From Symbiodinium natans (lineage: Eukaryota > Sar > Dinophyceae > Suessiales > Symbiodiniaceae): 64,000 nt of DNA. The DNA lies in the NCBI GenBank assembly GCA_905221605.1, contig CAJNDS010002555.1, positions 226,001 through 290,000 on the forward strand, written 5' to 3'. Shown here piece after piece: positions 1 to 12,500 of the stretch. The stretch's first letter is position 1, and each line of letters starts with the position of its first letter. The translations under genes and the position numbers were made by a program. Under the pieces are notes generated by a model. The model was not told the DNA's origin and made no database searches. It saw only the letters and a list, made by a program, of their open reading frames with translations.

Positions 1-299
1 GGGCACGTGCGGGCGGCCTTCCAGACCTTCGACCTGGCACCCCAGGATGACATTGCTCCTGGGTCTCGATTGATGAGTTTGGGTTTCGGGTGTAGGGCGT
101 AGGTTTCAGGTTTGGGGTTTAAGGGTTTAGGGTGTAGGGTTTAGGGTGTAGGGTTTAGGGTGTAGGGTTTAGGGGCGTCCCCAGACTCCTGAAATCCGAG
201 ACTCCCAGGCCTAGAGAATGTACACTGTGAGGCCTCCTTGAGATTCCTCTTTGCTTTCTTTACGCGTTGCAGCTGACTTTTTGGGATCCTGTGCTCTCC

Positions 300-420
300 T
301 CCCCCCTAAGATTCCCCCAAACCCTAAACCCTAAACTCTAAACCCAAAACCCTAAACCCAAAACCCTAAACCCTAAACCCTAACCCTAAACCCCAAACCC
401 TAAACCCTAAACCCTAAGAG
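300..420. repeat. CCCTAAA array
   Basis: Tandem plant-type telomere-like units with ACCCAAAA variants, ending at the acceptor region of the exon at 436. Confidence 0.85.
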
Positions 421-435
421 GGTCCTCTCTGACAG

Positions 436-515
436 GTCCTCCAGTCGCTGCAGGAGGACCTCCGGCGGCAAGTCGAGGCAGCCTTGTGGGCCGATGAGCA
501 GGACCTGAGCACGCC
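436..515 (+). CDS. Exon, helical segment
   Basis: Follows an AG acceptor (GACAG). Reads VLQSLQEDLRRQVEAALWAD, a charged helical sequence of GC-rich codons between telomere-like repeats. Function unknown. Confidence 0.55.
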
Positions 516-3500
516 TCGGATGAGGGTTTTGGGGGTTTGGGGCTTGGGGGATTTGGGGTTGGTTTAGGGGTTTTTGGGGTTAGGGCTTAGGAGTTTAGGG
601 GTCTAGGGTTTAGGGTTTAGGGAATCGGGTTTTAGGGGGTTTAGGTTTTAGGGATTTAGGGTCTAGGGATGAGGGTTGAGCTATTATTAATGTACATATA
701 GACCCCAGACATAGACCCCTTAAATAGGTAAGGACCCCAACAAGGTACCCCCTAATATGGTAAACCCACCATACACCTGAACTTTCCCCACAAGTCCATT
801 CAAACTTTACCTACAAAGCACGTTTTTCTGTTTCGGGGGTTTAGGGTTTAGGGCTCAGGGTGTCTTACGAAGGGGAGACCGTGGGTCTAGTTCAGGGTTT
901 AGGGTTTAGGGTTTAGGTTTTAGGGTTTAGGGTTTAGGTTTTAGGGTTCAGGGTTTAGGGTTTAGGGTTTGGGGTTTAGGGCTAGGACGATCCTGGTTGA
1001 TCTCTCTGTGCCCTTGCGGCGTGCTGTCCGTGCCTGAAGACCGAACATAGGACATAGGATTTGGGGTGTATGTAGGGTGCAGTGTTGAGGGAAACCCCAA
1101 ACCTTACAACCCTAAACCCTAAAGGCCCTAAACCCTAAACCCTAAACCCTAAACCCTAAACCCTAAACCCTAAACCCTAAACCCGAGACCTTAAAACCTA
1201 AACCCTAAAACCCTAAAACCCTAAACCCTAAGCACAGCCGGGAGGAAGCACAGGAGGCGTATGCGGACGCCCTGAGCAGCGACCCAAAGCCCTGCCCGGG
1301 CCGCTGTTTGGAGTCCGCCAACGACCTTTCGGAGTTCCTGGCAGCTCGGGTGTTCAATAAAAACCCTAAACCCAAAACCCAAAACCTAAAACCCAAAACC
1401 CAAATCCTAAACCCTAAACCCTAAAGCCTAAAGCCTAAAGCCTAAAGCCTAAAGCCTAAAGCCTAAAGCCTAAAGCCTAAAGCCTAAAGCCTAAAGCCTA
1501 AAGCCTAAACTCTAAATTCTAAACCCTAAACCCTAAGCCCTAAACCCTAAGCCTAAGCCCTGCGAATTGGTAGGCTCAGCAGGCCTTTTCGGGTAGATTT
1601 GGGCTTAGGGTGGAAGGCTTGCGGTTTTTTTGTCGGGATTTCGGCCAAAGAAGGGTCGCCAAGAAAATCGCAGCTTTGTATAACAGTACGTTACATGTAC
1701 AGACTTTTTCAGGCAACAGGGGTTTAGGGTTCAGGGTTTGGGGTTACGGGTTTAGGGCTTAGGGCTTAGGGGTTGTTGAAGATATTCAGTTGAAGGATCC
1801 ACCCGGACTGCCAAGGCAGATTTTGGGGCCCACGCCCTGAGCGAGGTGCAGGAAGCGATGACGGCGCCAGAGCTGCGAGTTTTCAAGCTCGGGCGGCTGA
1901 GATCGAACCTGGCCTCGACAAACTTCTATATGAAGCAGGGTTTATATTTCTGCTTTTGGTGAGTGTATATAAGGTTCCTTTTTAATGTTGGTGAGTGTAT
2001 GCCTTTGGTGTCTTTTTGGGGTACAAGAAATATGTACCCTACTTCATATAATGATTACTTTCGTTTGAAGAGAGGCTTTAGGGTTTAGGGTTTAGGTTCG
2101 GGTTTACAGGTTTAGCAGCTTGTGGGGCTTAAAGCCTTCGCCTAGATGTTGCTGATTCTCTGGAAGAAAGGAAGGGTGACGAGCTCACCCTCATGCTTGC
2201 CCGGGCAGCGGCGAACAGCTCCCAGGCCCACTGCCGCGCCATGAGAAGCATCCAGAAGGGTGCCATGGTAACGAGGATGCCATTCAGTGGGTTTAGGGCT
2301 TTGGGATTTAGGGTTCAAGGTTTAGGGTTTAGGGGTTGGGCATGTACATGCAAGCCAACCAGCGCTTGTTCTGCACCCCAAACCCGAGACTCTAAACCCT
2401 AAACCCGAAACCCGAAACCCTGAACCTTAAACCCTAGACCCTAGACCCTAAACCCTGCTGCTGAGTTGACTTGCTTGGCAAGGACCGGATGAAGGCTTCG
2501 AACACTTCCCCTCTCTCACCCTCTTCTTCTCTTAAACTCGATTTGAAGGTTTGAAGTTGGAATCGGGGGTACCCTTAACTAACAGTCCTTAACAGGATTA
2601 TAATAGTGATTATAACAGGGGTATTATAATCGCTACTAAGGACTGTTAGTATATGGGACATCCCAAGCTTGAAGTTTCTAGAAACCAATCCTTCCACCCC
2701 GGATTTCGAAACTCGTTTTCTACACTCGAGCTTCCTCCCCTCCCTGCCCCAGCTTCCTCATCGGCATATCCCCTTCCGCCTCCGCCTGTCTTAAATTTTC
2801 AGCGATTGCCCCCCCCGAAATCTCCCCAGGACCTCTCTCACAACGTAAACTTTTCTTCCCACACTGGATTTTCGCTTTCTCTCGGATTCCCAAGCTTTTC
2901 GAGGTTTTCGCATATTATGAAGCGATCCGTTTGATTATTTGAAGTACAGGTCATCATCTTATCTCAGTGCGTAGCCTTGACAAGCATTCCTCCTCCGCTG
3001 GGTCTAGCGTGACCACAGAGCCACGTGTCACGTGTCATTCCCTGATAAGAACGCCCCCCCCCCCCCCCAACCCCCCATCCCCATCCCCCCCATCCCCACC
3101 CATCCCCCCCGTCCCCCCCATCCCCACCCATCCCCTCCCCCCCATCCCAGCCCCATCCCAGCCCCATCCCAGCCCCATCCCAGCCCCATCCCCCCAATCC
3201 CCCCAATCCCCCCCATCCCCCCCATCCCCCCATCCCCCCCCCACCCTTTGCCCCCTATGCTGTCATCCCTTATGCTGTCAGGCAGAGCGAGTTTCTGTGA
3301 GGGATCAGCTGCTACAATGGAGAGACATGTGCATGCTTTCCGATTGCTTGTTGCAGCTTTGATTGGCATGATCGATTGTTGCAGCTTGCATTTCGCGCTT
3401 GATTCTTCCAGCATTTCACGCAGCAGAATGTGCAGTACTTTATACGGTACGGATTGTTGACAAAATGTTGTTGAAGGCTTCTTCGGGTTTAGGGCTCTGC

Positions 3501-6500
3501 TCGAACACCCTAGCTCCCTTACCCCTCAGCCCTAAATCTTCAACCCCGAACCAAGGCAGCGGCAGTGAAGGCGGACATGGAGAAAGAAACTGCTCGGGCC
3601 GCTTCGTTGCAGCAGGGTTCGTTTTTTGCTTCACGGGGGAAGGGGGAAGGGGGGGAGGTTTGGCGATGTGGGGTGTGGGGCTGGCAGTCGAAGCAACCCT
3701 GAACCCAAAACCCAAACCCGGTTCATGCCTCGAGGCTACCGGGAGAAGTGGGATTTTGGGCCCTCATTGGCGCCCTAAGCTTTCCGGAGTTTCGGCAAGA
3801 TGGAAAGGCTCCAAAAGAGACCAGAAGCAACTTCGAAGAGAACCCCCTCCCATGTGGGGTGCGTGGCACTGTCTGGATTTGTAGATTTAGGGTTTAGGGG
3901 CAAGAAATCAGAAACTCGTGTGGCAAGTTCTCGGTAAACTTGGCGGATCATGGGCCACCACAACAACCCTATACCCCAAGCCCTCAAGAAAGCTCCTCAC
4001 GGTGCATTTCTTGGCTGCATGGTTTAGGGTTTAGGATTCAGGGTTTAGGGTATGAGGTTTAGGGTTCAGGGTTTAGGGTTTAGGGCGACAATGAGAGGCC
4101 AGTCGCACCTTGCAGATGCACCTGGAGGCGGGGCGTCTGGGGGTGGATGTCTGCCCTTGTGGGTTTAGGGTTTAAGGTTTAGGATTTAGGGTTTAGGATT
4201 TAGGGTTCAGGTTCATGTTTTGGCGGCGGGCAGGGGAAGATCCGCAGTTACTCTGCTCTGTCCACAGGACCTCGCGCTCGTGAATGACACCGGCATTACG
4301 GCCGAGGACTGGGTTGAGGGTATTGGGCACCTAACGCAAGGCAAATTTAGTTACACCATTAACTTTAAACCCTAAACCCTAAACCCTAAACCCTAAACCC
4401 TAAACCCTAAACCCTAAACCCTAGACCCTAAACCCTAAACCCTAAATCCACATGGCATACTTACCCCTTAACCCCCTGTTTGCGCTGGATAAGGCGACTG
4501 CAGGCTTGGGGGTCTAGGTAGCTACATGGTCCCTAGAACCTAAACCCTAAACCCTAAACCCTAAACCCTAAACCCTAAACCCTAAACCCTAAACCCTAAA
4601 CCCTAAACCCTAAACCCCAATCCTTAATATGGCTCCTTACCTCATGTAAATGGTTCTGAAGTATGGGCGTTTGGGTTGTATGTATTTAGGGGGTGTATGG
4701 GGAGTCCCATTGAAGGAAGAGTGGATGCGAACCCTAAACCCTAAACCCAAAACCCTAAACCCTAAACCCGGAGCCCTAAACCCTAAACTCTTTTGTTGGC
4801 TTTGGACGTTGATGTGGTGTCAGCCAGGATCAAGAGAGGATGCTGGGATGGTTCCGCACGAAGTTCGTTGAGCCGTTGGAGGAATCCCGCATGTCGTTGT
4901 GTCAAGTTCTCCCTCAAACCTCTACTAGAGGATTGATTCAACGCCTCGTCATGTCGGTTTTATACCTTACGTCCCATTTCGGAACCTCCTGAACCCCAAA
5001 TCCCCAACCGTTATTCCTCAACCAGAGACCCCCTTGCTGCCTTACCTAAAATGGTCTCTTCTAGTGCGGCCTGGTTGCAGGCAAAGTCATGGGTTTAGAG
5101 TTATGTGGTGTAGTCCAGGCCGGAAGAGTTGAAGAGTTAGGAAACCCTCGAGGCGTTTGCGGATTGAGGGCTTTGGTGCTCAGAACCTTTCTTTCCCCCA
5201 CCTGAAACGCATCTCGGTGCTGGCGAGGCATCCTTGGCTTCTTTCCTCGACCAGCAAGTCGCATCTTGCTCAGACTCTCGGCAAGAGGAGTCGGTCGGTA
5301 CACACTCGGAGTCGCCAAGTGAGCATGGTGCCATTGTTAGCTAGGGCATCCTGGCTGTTTGTCCAGGGCTACGCCGGGCAATTACGTCCGGAACCCTCAA
5401 GAGTAGGCTGGGCAGCAGGAGCTCTCCCCTGCTTCGGATCTGTTCATCCAAGGTCCCCGAGACTGGTGGGGAGGCACCAAGGAATCGCGCCCGGCTTCTC
5501 TATCACGGAACGGTGAGGCGCCTCTTTCACGAGGTGAGCGTCACGCTGGCGGCCAAGGTGTCCAAAGACACCCGGGCTCTCAACAACCTGCTGCTGCATG
5601 CCTTCTGGCCAACTTTTGGAGCTGAGGGCAGCACACTTAGCAATGGCGAGTCGGGATCCTATCCCGGCGGTATCATCCTTCTTGAGGAGGATGTTACGAC
5701 TCGGAGTGACACCGAGATCGACCTTGCCGAGACACAGGCCGTCTTGGATGCGGGCGTGCGTGAGCTTCAGCAGTTCAGCGCCGAGTTCCTGCGACAAATC
5801 CCACTTATCGATAAAGCTCTCGACCCGGGGGGCATTCACACAAAGATGAAGGGAACAGGAGTCTACAAAAAGGCGGCGATAGGGGATCAACGGGAAATGG
5901 ACAAAGCCATGTGGAAGGCAAAGGAGAAAGCGGCGAATGGAGCCATCGCCATGCTCTACGGAGACGGGACGCTGGGTAACTTGGTAGGCCCTGAAAACAG
6001 CTGTCAGTTTGCCTGAACTGTTGCGTTTGAGAGGATCTTATGTAGCAAAAGCCATTCGAAACCCTAAACCCCTAACCCCTAACCCCTAACCCCTAACCCC
6101 TAACCCCTAACCCCTAACCCCTAACCCCTAACCCCTAACCCCTAACCCCTAACCCCTAACCCCTAACCCCTAAACCCCTAACCCGAACCCCTAACCCCTA
6201 CCCTAACCCTAACCCCTAACCCCACCCCTAACCCCTAACCCCTAACCCCTAACCCCTAACCCCTAACCCCTAACCCCTAACCCTACCCCTAACCCTAACC
6301 CCTAACCCCTAACCCCTAACCCCTAAACCCCTAAACCCCGAACCCTAAACCCTAAACCCTAAACCCCAAACCCCAAACCCGAAACCCTAAACCCTAAACC
6401 CTAAACCCTAAACTCTAAACCCAAACTCTAAACTCAGAGGGGGCGACCTAGGCAATCCCCTGTGCCCGTTGTCGACGGGCCTCGCTGACGACCTGGACCT

Positions 6501-9500
6501 TGCCTACGAGAATGCCAAGAAACTAAGGGATGGCAACCTCTACGGTATCTAGGATGGGTTTAGGGTTTAGGGTTTTAGGGTTTAGGGTTTAGGGGTTAGG
6601 GGTTAGGGTTTAGGTTTAGGGTTTAGGGTTTAGGGTTTAGGGTTCAGGGTTTAGGGTTTAGGGTTGAGGGTGCGCATCCACTCTTCCTTCAATGGGACTC
6701 CCTATACACCCCCTAAATACCCCTATACAACCCAAACGCCCATACTTCAGAACCCTTTACATGAGGTAAGGAGGCATATAGAGGATTAGGGTTTTGGGGT
6801 TAGGGTTTAGGGTTTAGGGTTTAGGGTTAAGGGCTAAGTGCCGGTTTCGGGTTCTTTTTGGAGTCCCCTAAGCCCTAGGCACCTTAGGCATGTTGAAGCA
6901 CCCTAAACCCTAAGCTAAACCCTAAACCCTAAACCCTAAACCCTAAACCCTAAACCCTAAACCCTAAACCCTAAACCCTAAACCCTAAACCCTAAACCCT
7001 AAACCCTAAACCCTAAACCCTAAGCCCTAAACCCTAAACCCTAAACCCTAAACCCTAAACCCTTAAGCCCTACGCACCTTAGGTATGTTTGACGAGTTCG
7101 GGAAGCTGCTCTGCAAGCTCAGGGGAGGCACCGGAGGGTCAGAGCGTAAGCGAAGCCTTGACCTGCCCCCGGGTTTAGGGTTCAGGGTTTAGGGTTTAGG
7201 GTTTAGGGTTTAGGGTTTATGCCTGAGGGTCTTGGGGCACAGGCTGCCACACCCCTCTGCCATATCAATGAATCGCCACTACACTCCTCCACATGGAGAA
7301 GCCACGTCGAAAGAGAGAGAGAGAGAGAGAGAGAGAGACACTCCTCGAAGTTTGTAGCAGTACCATCCGGGAAAGGGCAGGATTGGCAAGAGTCTGCATT
7401 AGGAATTTTGTCGGGCTGATGGGAACTTTAGGGGTTTGGGGGTTGAGGGTTCTGTAGTGGCTGTACCCAAGGATGTCATGGATTGCTTAGCACTCGGCTG
7501 GACGCACTGGCTCCGGCTCCCCCTCCCCCCGCCCACCCACGTCCTAAAAGGGGGCTTTAGGGTTTTCCCAAGGACTAGAATGTTAGAGAGCCTTGTGCAG
7601 ATTCCTAAACCCTCAACCCTACGCCCTGCATACATGTCAGCGAGTGCCAGAAACAGGAGCTGGGGAGATCATCCAGTTCATCACCAACTTGAAGGACTGT
7701 TGGAGTCGACGGGGCACTTAGGGTCGGGTGGATCTGCGGCGAAGGGTTTAGGGTTTAGGGTTTAGGGTTATAAGGTTTATTATGGGGTTTACGGGGTCAT
7801 GAGTCAAGGACACGGCATGGTTCCTCAGCACCATGGTCCGGTTGGTCTCGAACCTGCCCTTGGTGGGGTGGCTCGCGAAGTTGATAAAGAAGCCGATCTT
7901 GCAAATCGAAGCTTGGTAGCCCAGCGGTCCCCTTTTGCCCCTTTTGGGTTCCAGGCTCCCTTATACAAAGGAAGGCAGCCCAACCCCCGGAAAATAATAG
8001 AGGGGCACCCTCAGCATCATATGGCTGCTGGGCTTCCAAGGAAGACTTCATCAACGACGAGCTTGTCCCAATACGACACAAGCTCAACCACACCTTTATG
8101 CCCAAGTTCAACAAAGGCTGCGTCTACCACGCGAACGTCACGAGGTACGTCCGATACGCCATCGAGGCCATCCCGGTGCTGAAGATGCAGGCGTATCCCG
8201 CGACGTGGGTGCGATTTTACAAGATGTTACTTCTTTTTCGGATTTCAGTTCCAGTGCAGTTTCCAACGCTAAGCCCGAAATCCTAAACCCTCTCTTACTA
8301 TGTATATGTTAAACCCTAATGGGTTTCTTCGGCATAATCTTTTCTGGGCCATAAACCCTGACACACTTCGTCGGCATGTTGCTTTCTTGTCCTGGGCCCT
8401 GAACCAGAATCTGAAAAACAAGGTGGTCATTTCTGCCATATAAAATTCTATTTGAAACTCAGCTGGAATCGGCCACTTTTGGCCGAATCCTGGGGTCCCC
8501 CCCCACATAGGCTCCCTTTCAGGGTCCTAGGGGCATAGGGTTTGAGCTGTAGGGTTTGGGGCATATAGGGTTTGGGACCCAGCCCGGGCCTGGGGTTTGG
8601 GGCATAGCGTTTAGGGTCCCTAGGGTTTAGGGCATAGGGTTAGAGCTCTACAGGTTGCTTAGGGTTTGAGTTTGGGGCAAAGGAGTTTGGGCCCTGAGAA
8701 AGTATTGAGTGAACTCTATATTTTCTGAATGTTATGGGTTTCTTGGGTGGGTGTTTTTTTTCTCCAACCCTTGACAAGCTGCTTGACTAGTGAATGCTTG
8801 GACTTGAGATGCCGAACCCTAAACCCTGAACCCTGAACCCTAAACCCTAAACCCTAAACCCTAAACCCTAAACCCTAAACCCTAAACCCAAAACCCTAAA
8901 CCCTAAACCCTAAACCCTAAACCCTAAACCCTGAACCCTGAACCCTAAACCCTAAACCCTAAACTGCTGAGAGCGCCGCTGTCCATTTACATGGGCGCTC
9001 GAGGCTTCGACCGAGGTCACCGACCCAGCGTCTCCACAGAACGGTGAGGGAGGGTAAAGCCTCCCGGTAGACGGGGCCTGCAGCCACCGGGCTGGCAGAT
9101 TCCAGAGCCCGCCCATTCGCGCCACCTGACCTGGCACCCCTCTCTGGCACCCGCTGGGACCTTCTGGACCTGCCTGGGACCCCTCTAGGAAGCTCTCTGC
9201 ACCTTTTGACTTTGCAAGCAGGGGCCGGCCGAGGCCCCTGCTTCTTTTTAGCGTTTTGGGCGGGGTTTGCCCAGACCCGTAATGAACATGTTGGGTTTTT
9301 TGTATTGCAATCGATGGTTTTTGGTACCCCTCCATTTTACTCCGTGAAAGCTCCAAGAAGCCTACGAGCCACACAGGCTCCACAAAGCTCGGGAGGCCCC
9401 ACCCTGCTCTTTCTCTGTAAAAAGCAAGAAAGCCCCCCTTGAGGGGGTTTGGGGGGTGAACCCTAAACCCTAAATGAGAATAGTTTGGGTGGTTGGGGTG

Positions 9501-12500
9501 GGACTACATGCTAACGCAAGCGAGCGGCCCGGGTGCTTTTAGCACCAGAGCTTCCCTTCAACACAACCCGAGACCCTAAACCCTAAACCCATCCTAAACC
9601 CTAAACCCTTGACCCTTGACGCTGAACCCTAGACCCTAAACCCGAAGCCCTACGTCCTGCCCCCACATATAGAGTAGAATCCTTCCGAAGGAGGCCGATC
9701 CGCCATCCTGCCCCCCCTTCCCTCTATCATGCCTTGCTCCCCAGAGTTTCGCGTACCAAGAAAGGGCCACATGGGTTTTGGGTGCAGGGTTTAGGGTTTA
9801 GGGTTAGGGTTTAGGGTTTAGGGTTCAGGGTTTATGGTTTATGGTTTAGGGTTTAGGGGGGCCACCAAAGGCAAACAAAGCTGCCGAGCTTGTGGGCATC
9901 GCTATGATGGTGTGCGCGTGGTTGCCCCCCTTGACGCTCATCACCAACACGGCATCTTCGCAGCCCAGTTATTACCCCTTTATCTCCCAAAATACGAGAA
10001 TCCTCATTGTAGGAGTCCCCAAAATACTGGAATCCTTATTGTAGGAATCCTCAGAATAGAATCCCCAAAAACCAAACTTCTCATTGTAGGAATCCCCTCT
10101 TTCGGAAACTCCCGCACGGTGGGCGGCCAAGGCACTGAAGGGGCTTCTTGTGGCGGACAAGATGGCAGGCCGGCGCCAGTTTTTTTGGGTTTAGTTGGGT
10201 TGTTTAGGGGTTCAGGGTTTGTAGGGTCTACTGTAGATATCTACCAGAAAATGGGGGGAAGTCTTTCTGTCTGGTGTTTTAGGACAGTATTCTTGTTTAG
10301 GGCTTTGAGGTTTGAGGGTTTAGGGCGTTCAGGGTCTGCTGTCTGTAGGTTGTTGTTTTTGGGCAGGCGTGGCTACGGATGTCGTGAGGGACGCCATTGG
10401 CTGGGTCAATGGCTTGATACCCGAGAAGGTGATGACAAAGATCGCGCAGATCAACAACTTCTTCGACATCATCATGGCGCCCACGAGAGGCCCTCAACCC
10501 CTAAGTCCGGAACCCCCAACCCCTAATCCCTGAACCCCTAGGACCTGAACCCGAAGCCCTCAGCCCCAAACCATGAACCTAAGCTCTAGAACCGTGGCAC
10601 CTGCGGGAGGCTTCAAGACGGCGCTTTTCGACGACCACAAGACCCTTGGAGCCCACTGAGTAAAGCAAGGGTTTCGGGTTTAGGGTGGAGATTCCAGTTT
10701 TTTGGGGGTACTAGGGGGGTTGCGAACACTGAGTGTGCGGCCAAGGACTTACTGTTGGTTTGTAGGGAAGGGGGGGATGCGGTACCCGAAATAATCCCTT
10801 AAAAATTATATATATATATATATGGCCCTGATTCCCTCGTTCTCTGCTAACCAAGAGTCAGAGGAGGCCTTAATCAGCATGTCGTTTCAACCCCCCTCAA
10901 AAGTGAAGAAGCAAAGGTTCGGGGGGTGGGTGGGGGGGGGTGGGGTTGGCCATGGGGGGGGGGGGGTGGATTTGCGGGTTTTCGAAAATCAGGAATATTC
11001 ATATAGACCTCCAAATAGTATAATTCCCTTCTATTAAGGGCCCAACAAGGTACCCCTAACTTCTGGAATCCCCACTTGCGCTAAGGGTGTGTATTATCTT
11101 CACCTGCTTCGAGTTTTCCATGCGGGATCTGCTAAAAGCCTTGACGGGCTTTCTGGAGAAGATCTTCAACTTCGCGCTGAGCCCCTTCAAGCCGATCCTA
11201 GGCGAAGATTATGACGCTTTTCATGCGGTTTAGGGTGTAGGTGTAGGGTTGAGGGTTAAAGGTGCCTAATTTGTGCTATGGTAGGGCAGGAGACCTGAAT
11301 CCCAAGACCCTATGATAGGGCAGGAGACCTGAATCCCAAGACCCTGGGTGGTGTTACGACCCTAAACCCTCAACCCTAAGCCCTAAACCCTAAACCCTAA
11401 ACTCTATCCCCCCCTTCCTCCGCCCCCTCAGGCTCATCGAAGCGGTTGGCGCCCCCATCAAGAAGCTCCTAGACCCCATCCTGAACATGCTTCCGACCCC
11501 AGCAGCTGGGCGGGCCCTTGTTGGGAGAGTTTATATTTGTCCCTTATTGGGGTTTGAGGTGTAGGGTTTGGGGTTCAGGGTTTTGGGTTTAGGGTTTCGG
11601 GTTTCGGGTTTTCAGAGGATCCTCTGTAGGAACATGTTTCAGATGGCTTAAAGGGCCAACCTAGGCAATCTTCTTCGATGACCTCAAGAAGCCGCATGCG
11701 GAAGACGCGGATTTATCTGCCTTGGTGGGCTCAGACGCCAGTGGGGCCGAAATTCCGTAGCTCCCTACACAACGGTTTAGGGTTTAGGGTTTAGGGTTTA
11801 GGGTTTGGGGACAACCCTAGAGCTCGAGCTGGGCAAGTAGGGTTTGGGGGTTCAGGGCCTTATGGGGTTTAGGGTTCAGGGTTCAACGTTACTCGAAACC
11901 CTAAACCCTAAACCCTAAACCCTAAACCCTAAACCCTAAACCCTAAACCCTAAACCCTAAACCCTAAACCCCTTGAACCCTAAACCCCTTGAACCCTAAA
12001 CCCTAAATGGCGGCTGATCTGGAGGTCAGCTTCCTGGGCTCCATCGAGAAAGCCTACGAGCTCCTGCGCGTGAATTTGGGCAGTTCTCTCAAATTAGGGT
12101 TTAGGGTTTAGGGGGTTTAGGGGGTTTAGGGTTTAGGGGGTTTAGGGGGTTTAGGGGGTTTAGGGGGTTTAGGGGGTTTAGGGTTTAGGGTTTAGGGTTT
12201 AGGGTCCTGTATATAGTACGGCATCCTTATCATACAGAGCCCCAAACCCCAAAAGAGACCCTAATTTGGAGAATGACCCATTTGAGAGCCTCGGTTTAGG
12301 GCTTAAGGGTTGTGGGAACATAGAGACGCCAAGCTCAAGCCTCTCCCCAAAGAACACCCCGAGCATTATGGGACCCCTCAACCCTAAACCCTAAACTCTT
12401 AACCAAAAACTTAAACCCTGAACCTTGAACCCAAAACCCTAAACCCCAAACCCCAAGCCCTAAACCCTAAACCCTGAACCCTGAACCCTAAACACTGGAA

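Noticed and set aside
300-420. A true chromosome end because of telomere repeats
   Set aside because: Arrays occur in both orientations throughout and alternate with coding exons, so they are interstitial.
2964-3460. Pro-rich and Gly-rich open frames around 3.0-3.4 kb on both strands
   Set aside because: Produced by a C-rich simple repeat; frames overlap on both strands and only the segment near 3283 looks protein-like.
5444-5890. 148-codon minus-strand open frame
   Set aside because: Shadow of the + strand exon at 5482-5975, which joins in frame to the next exon.
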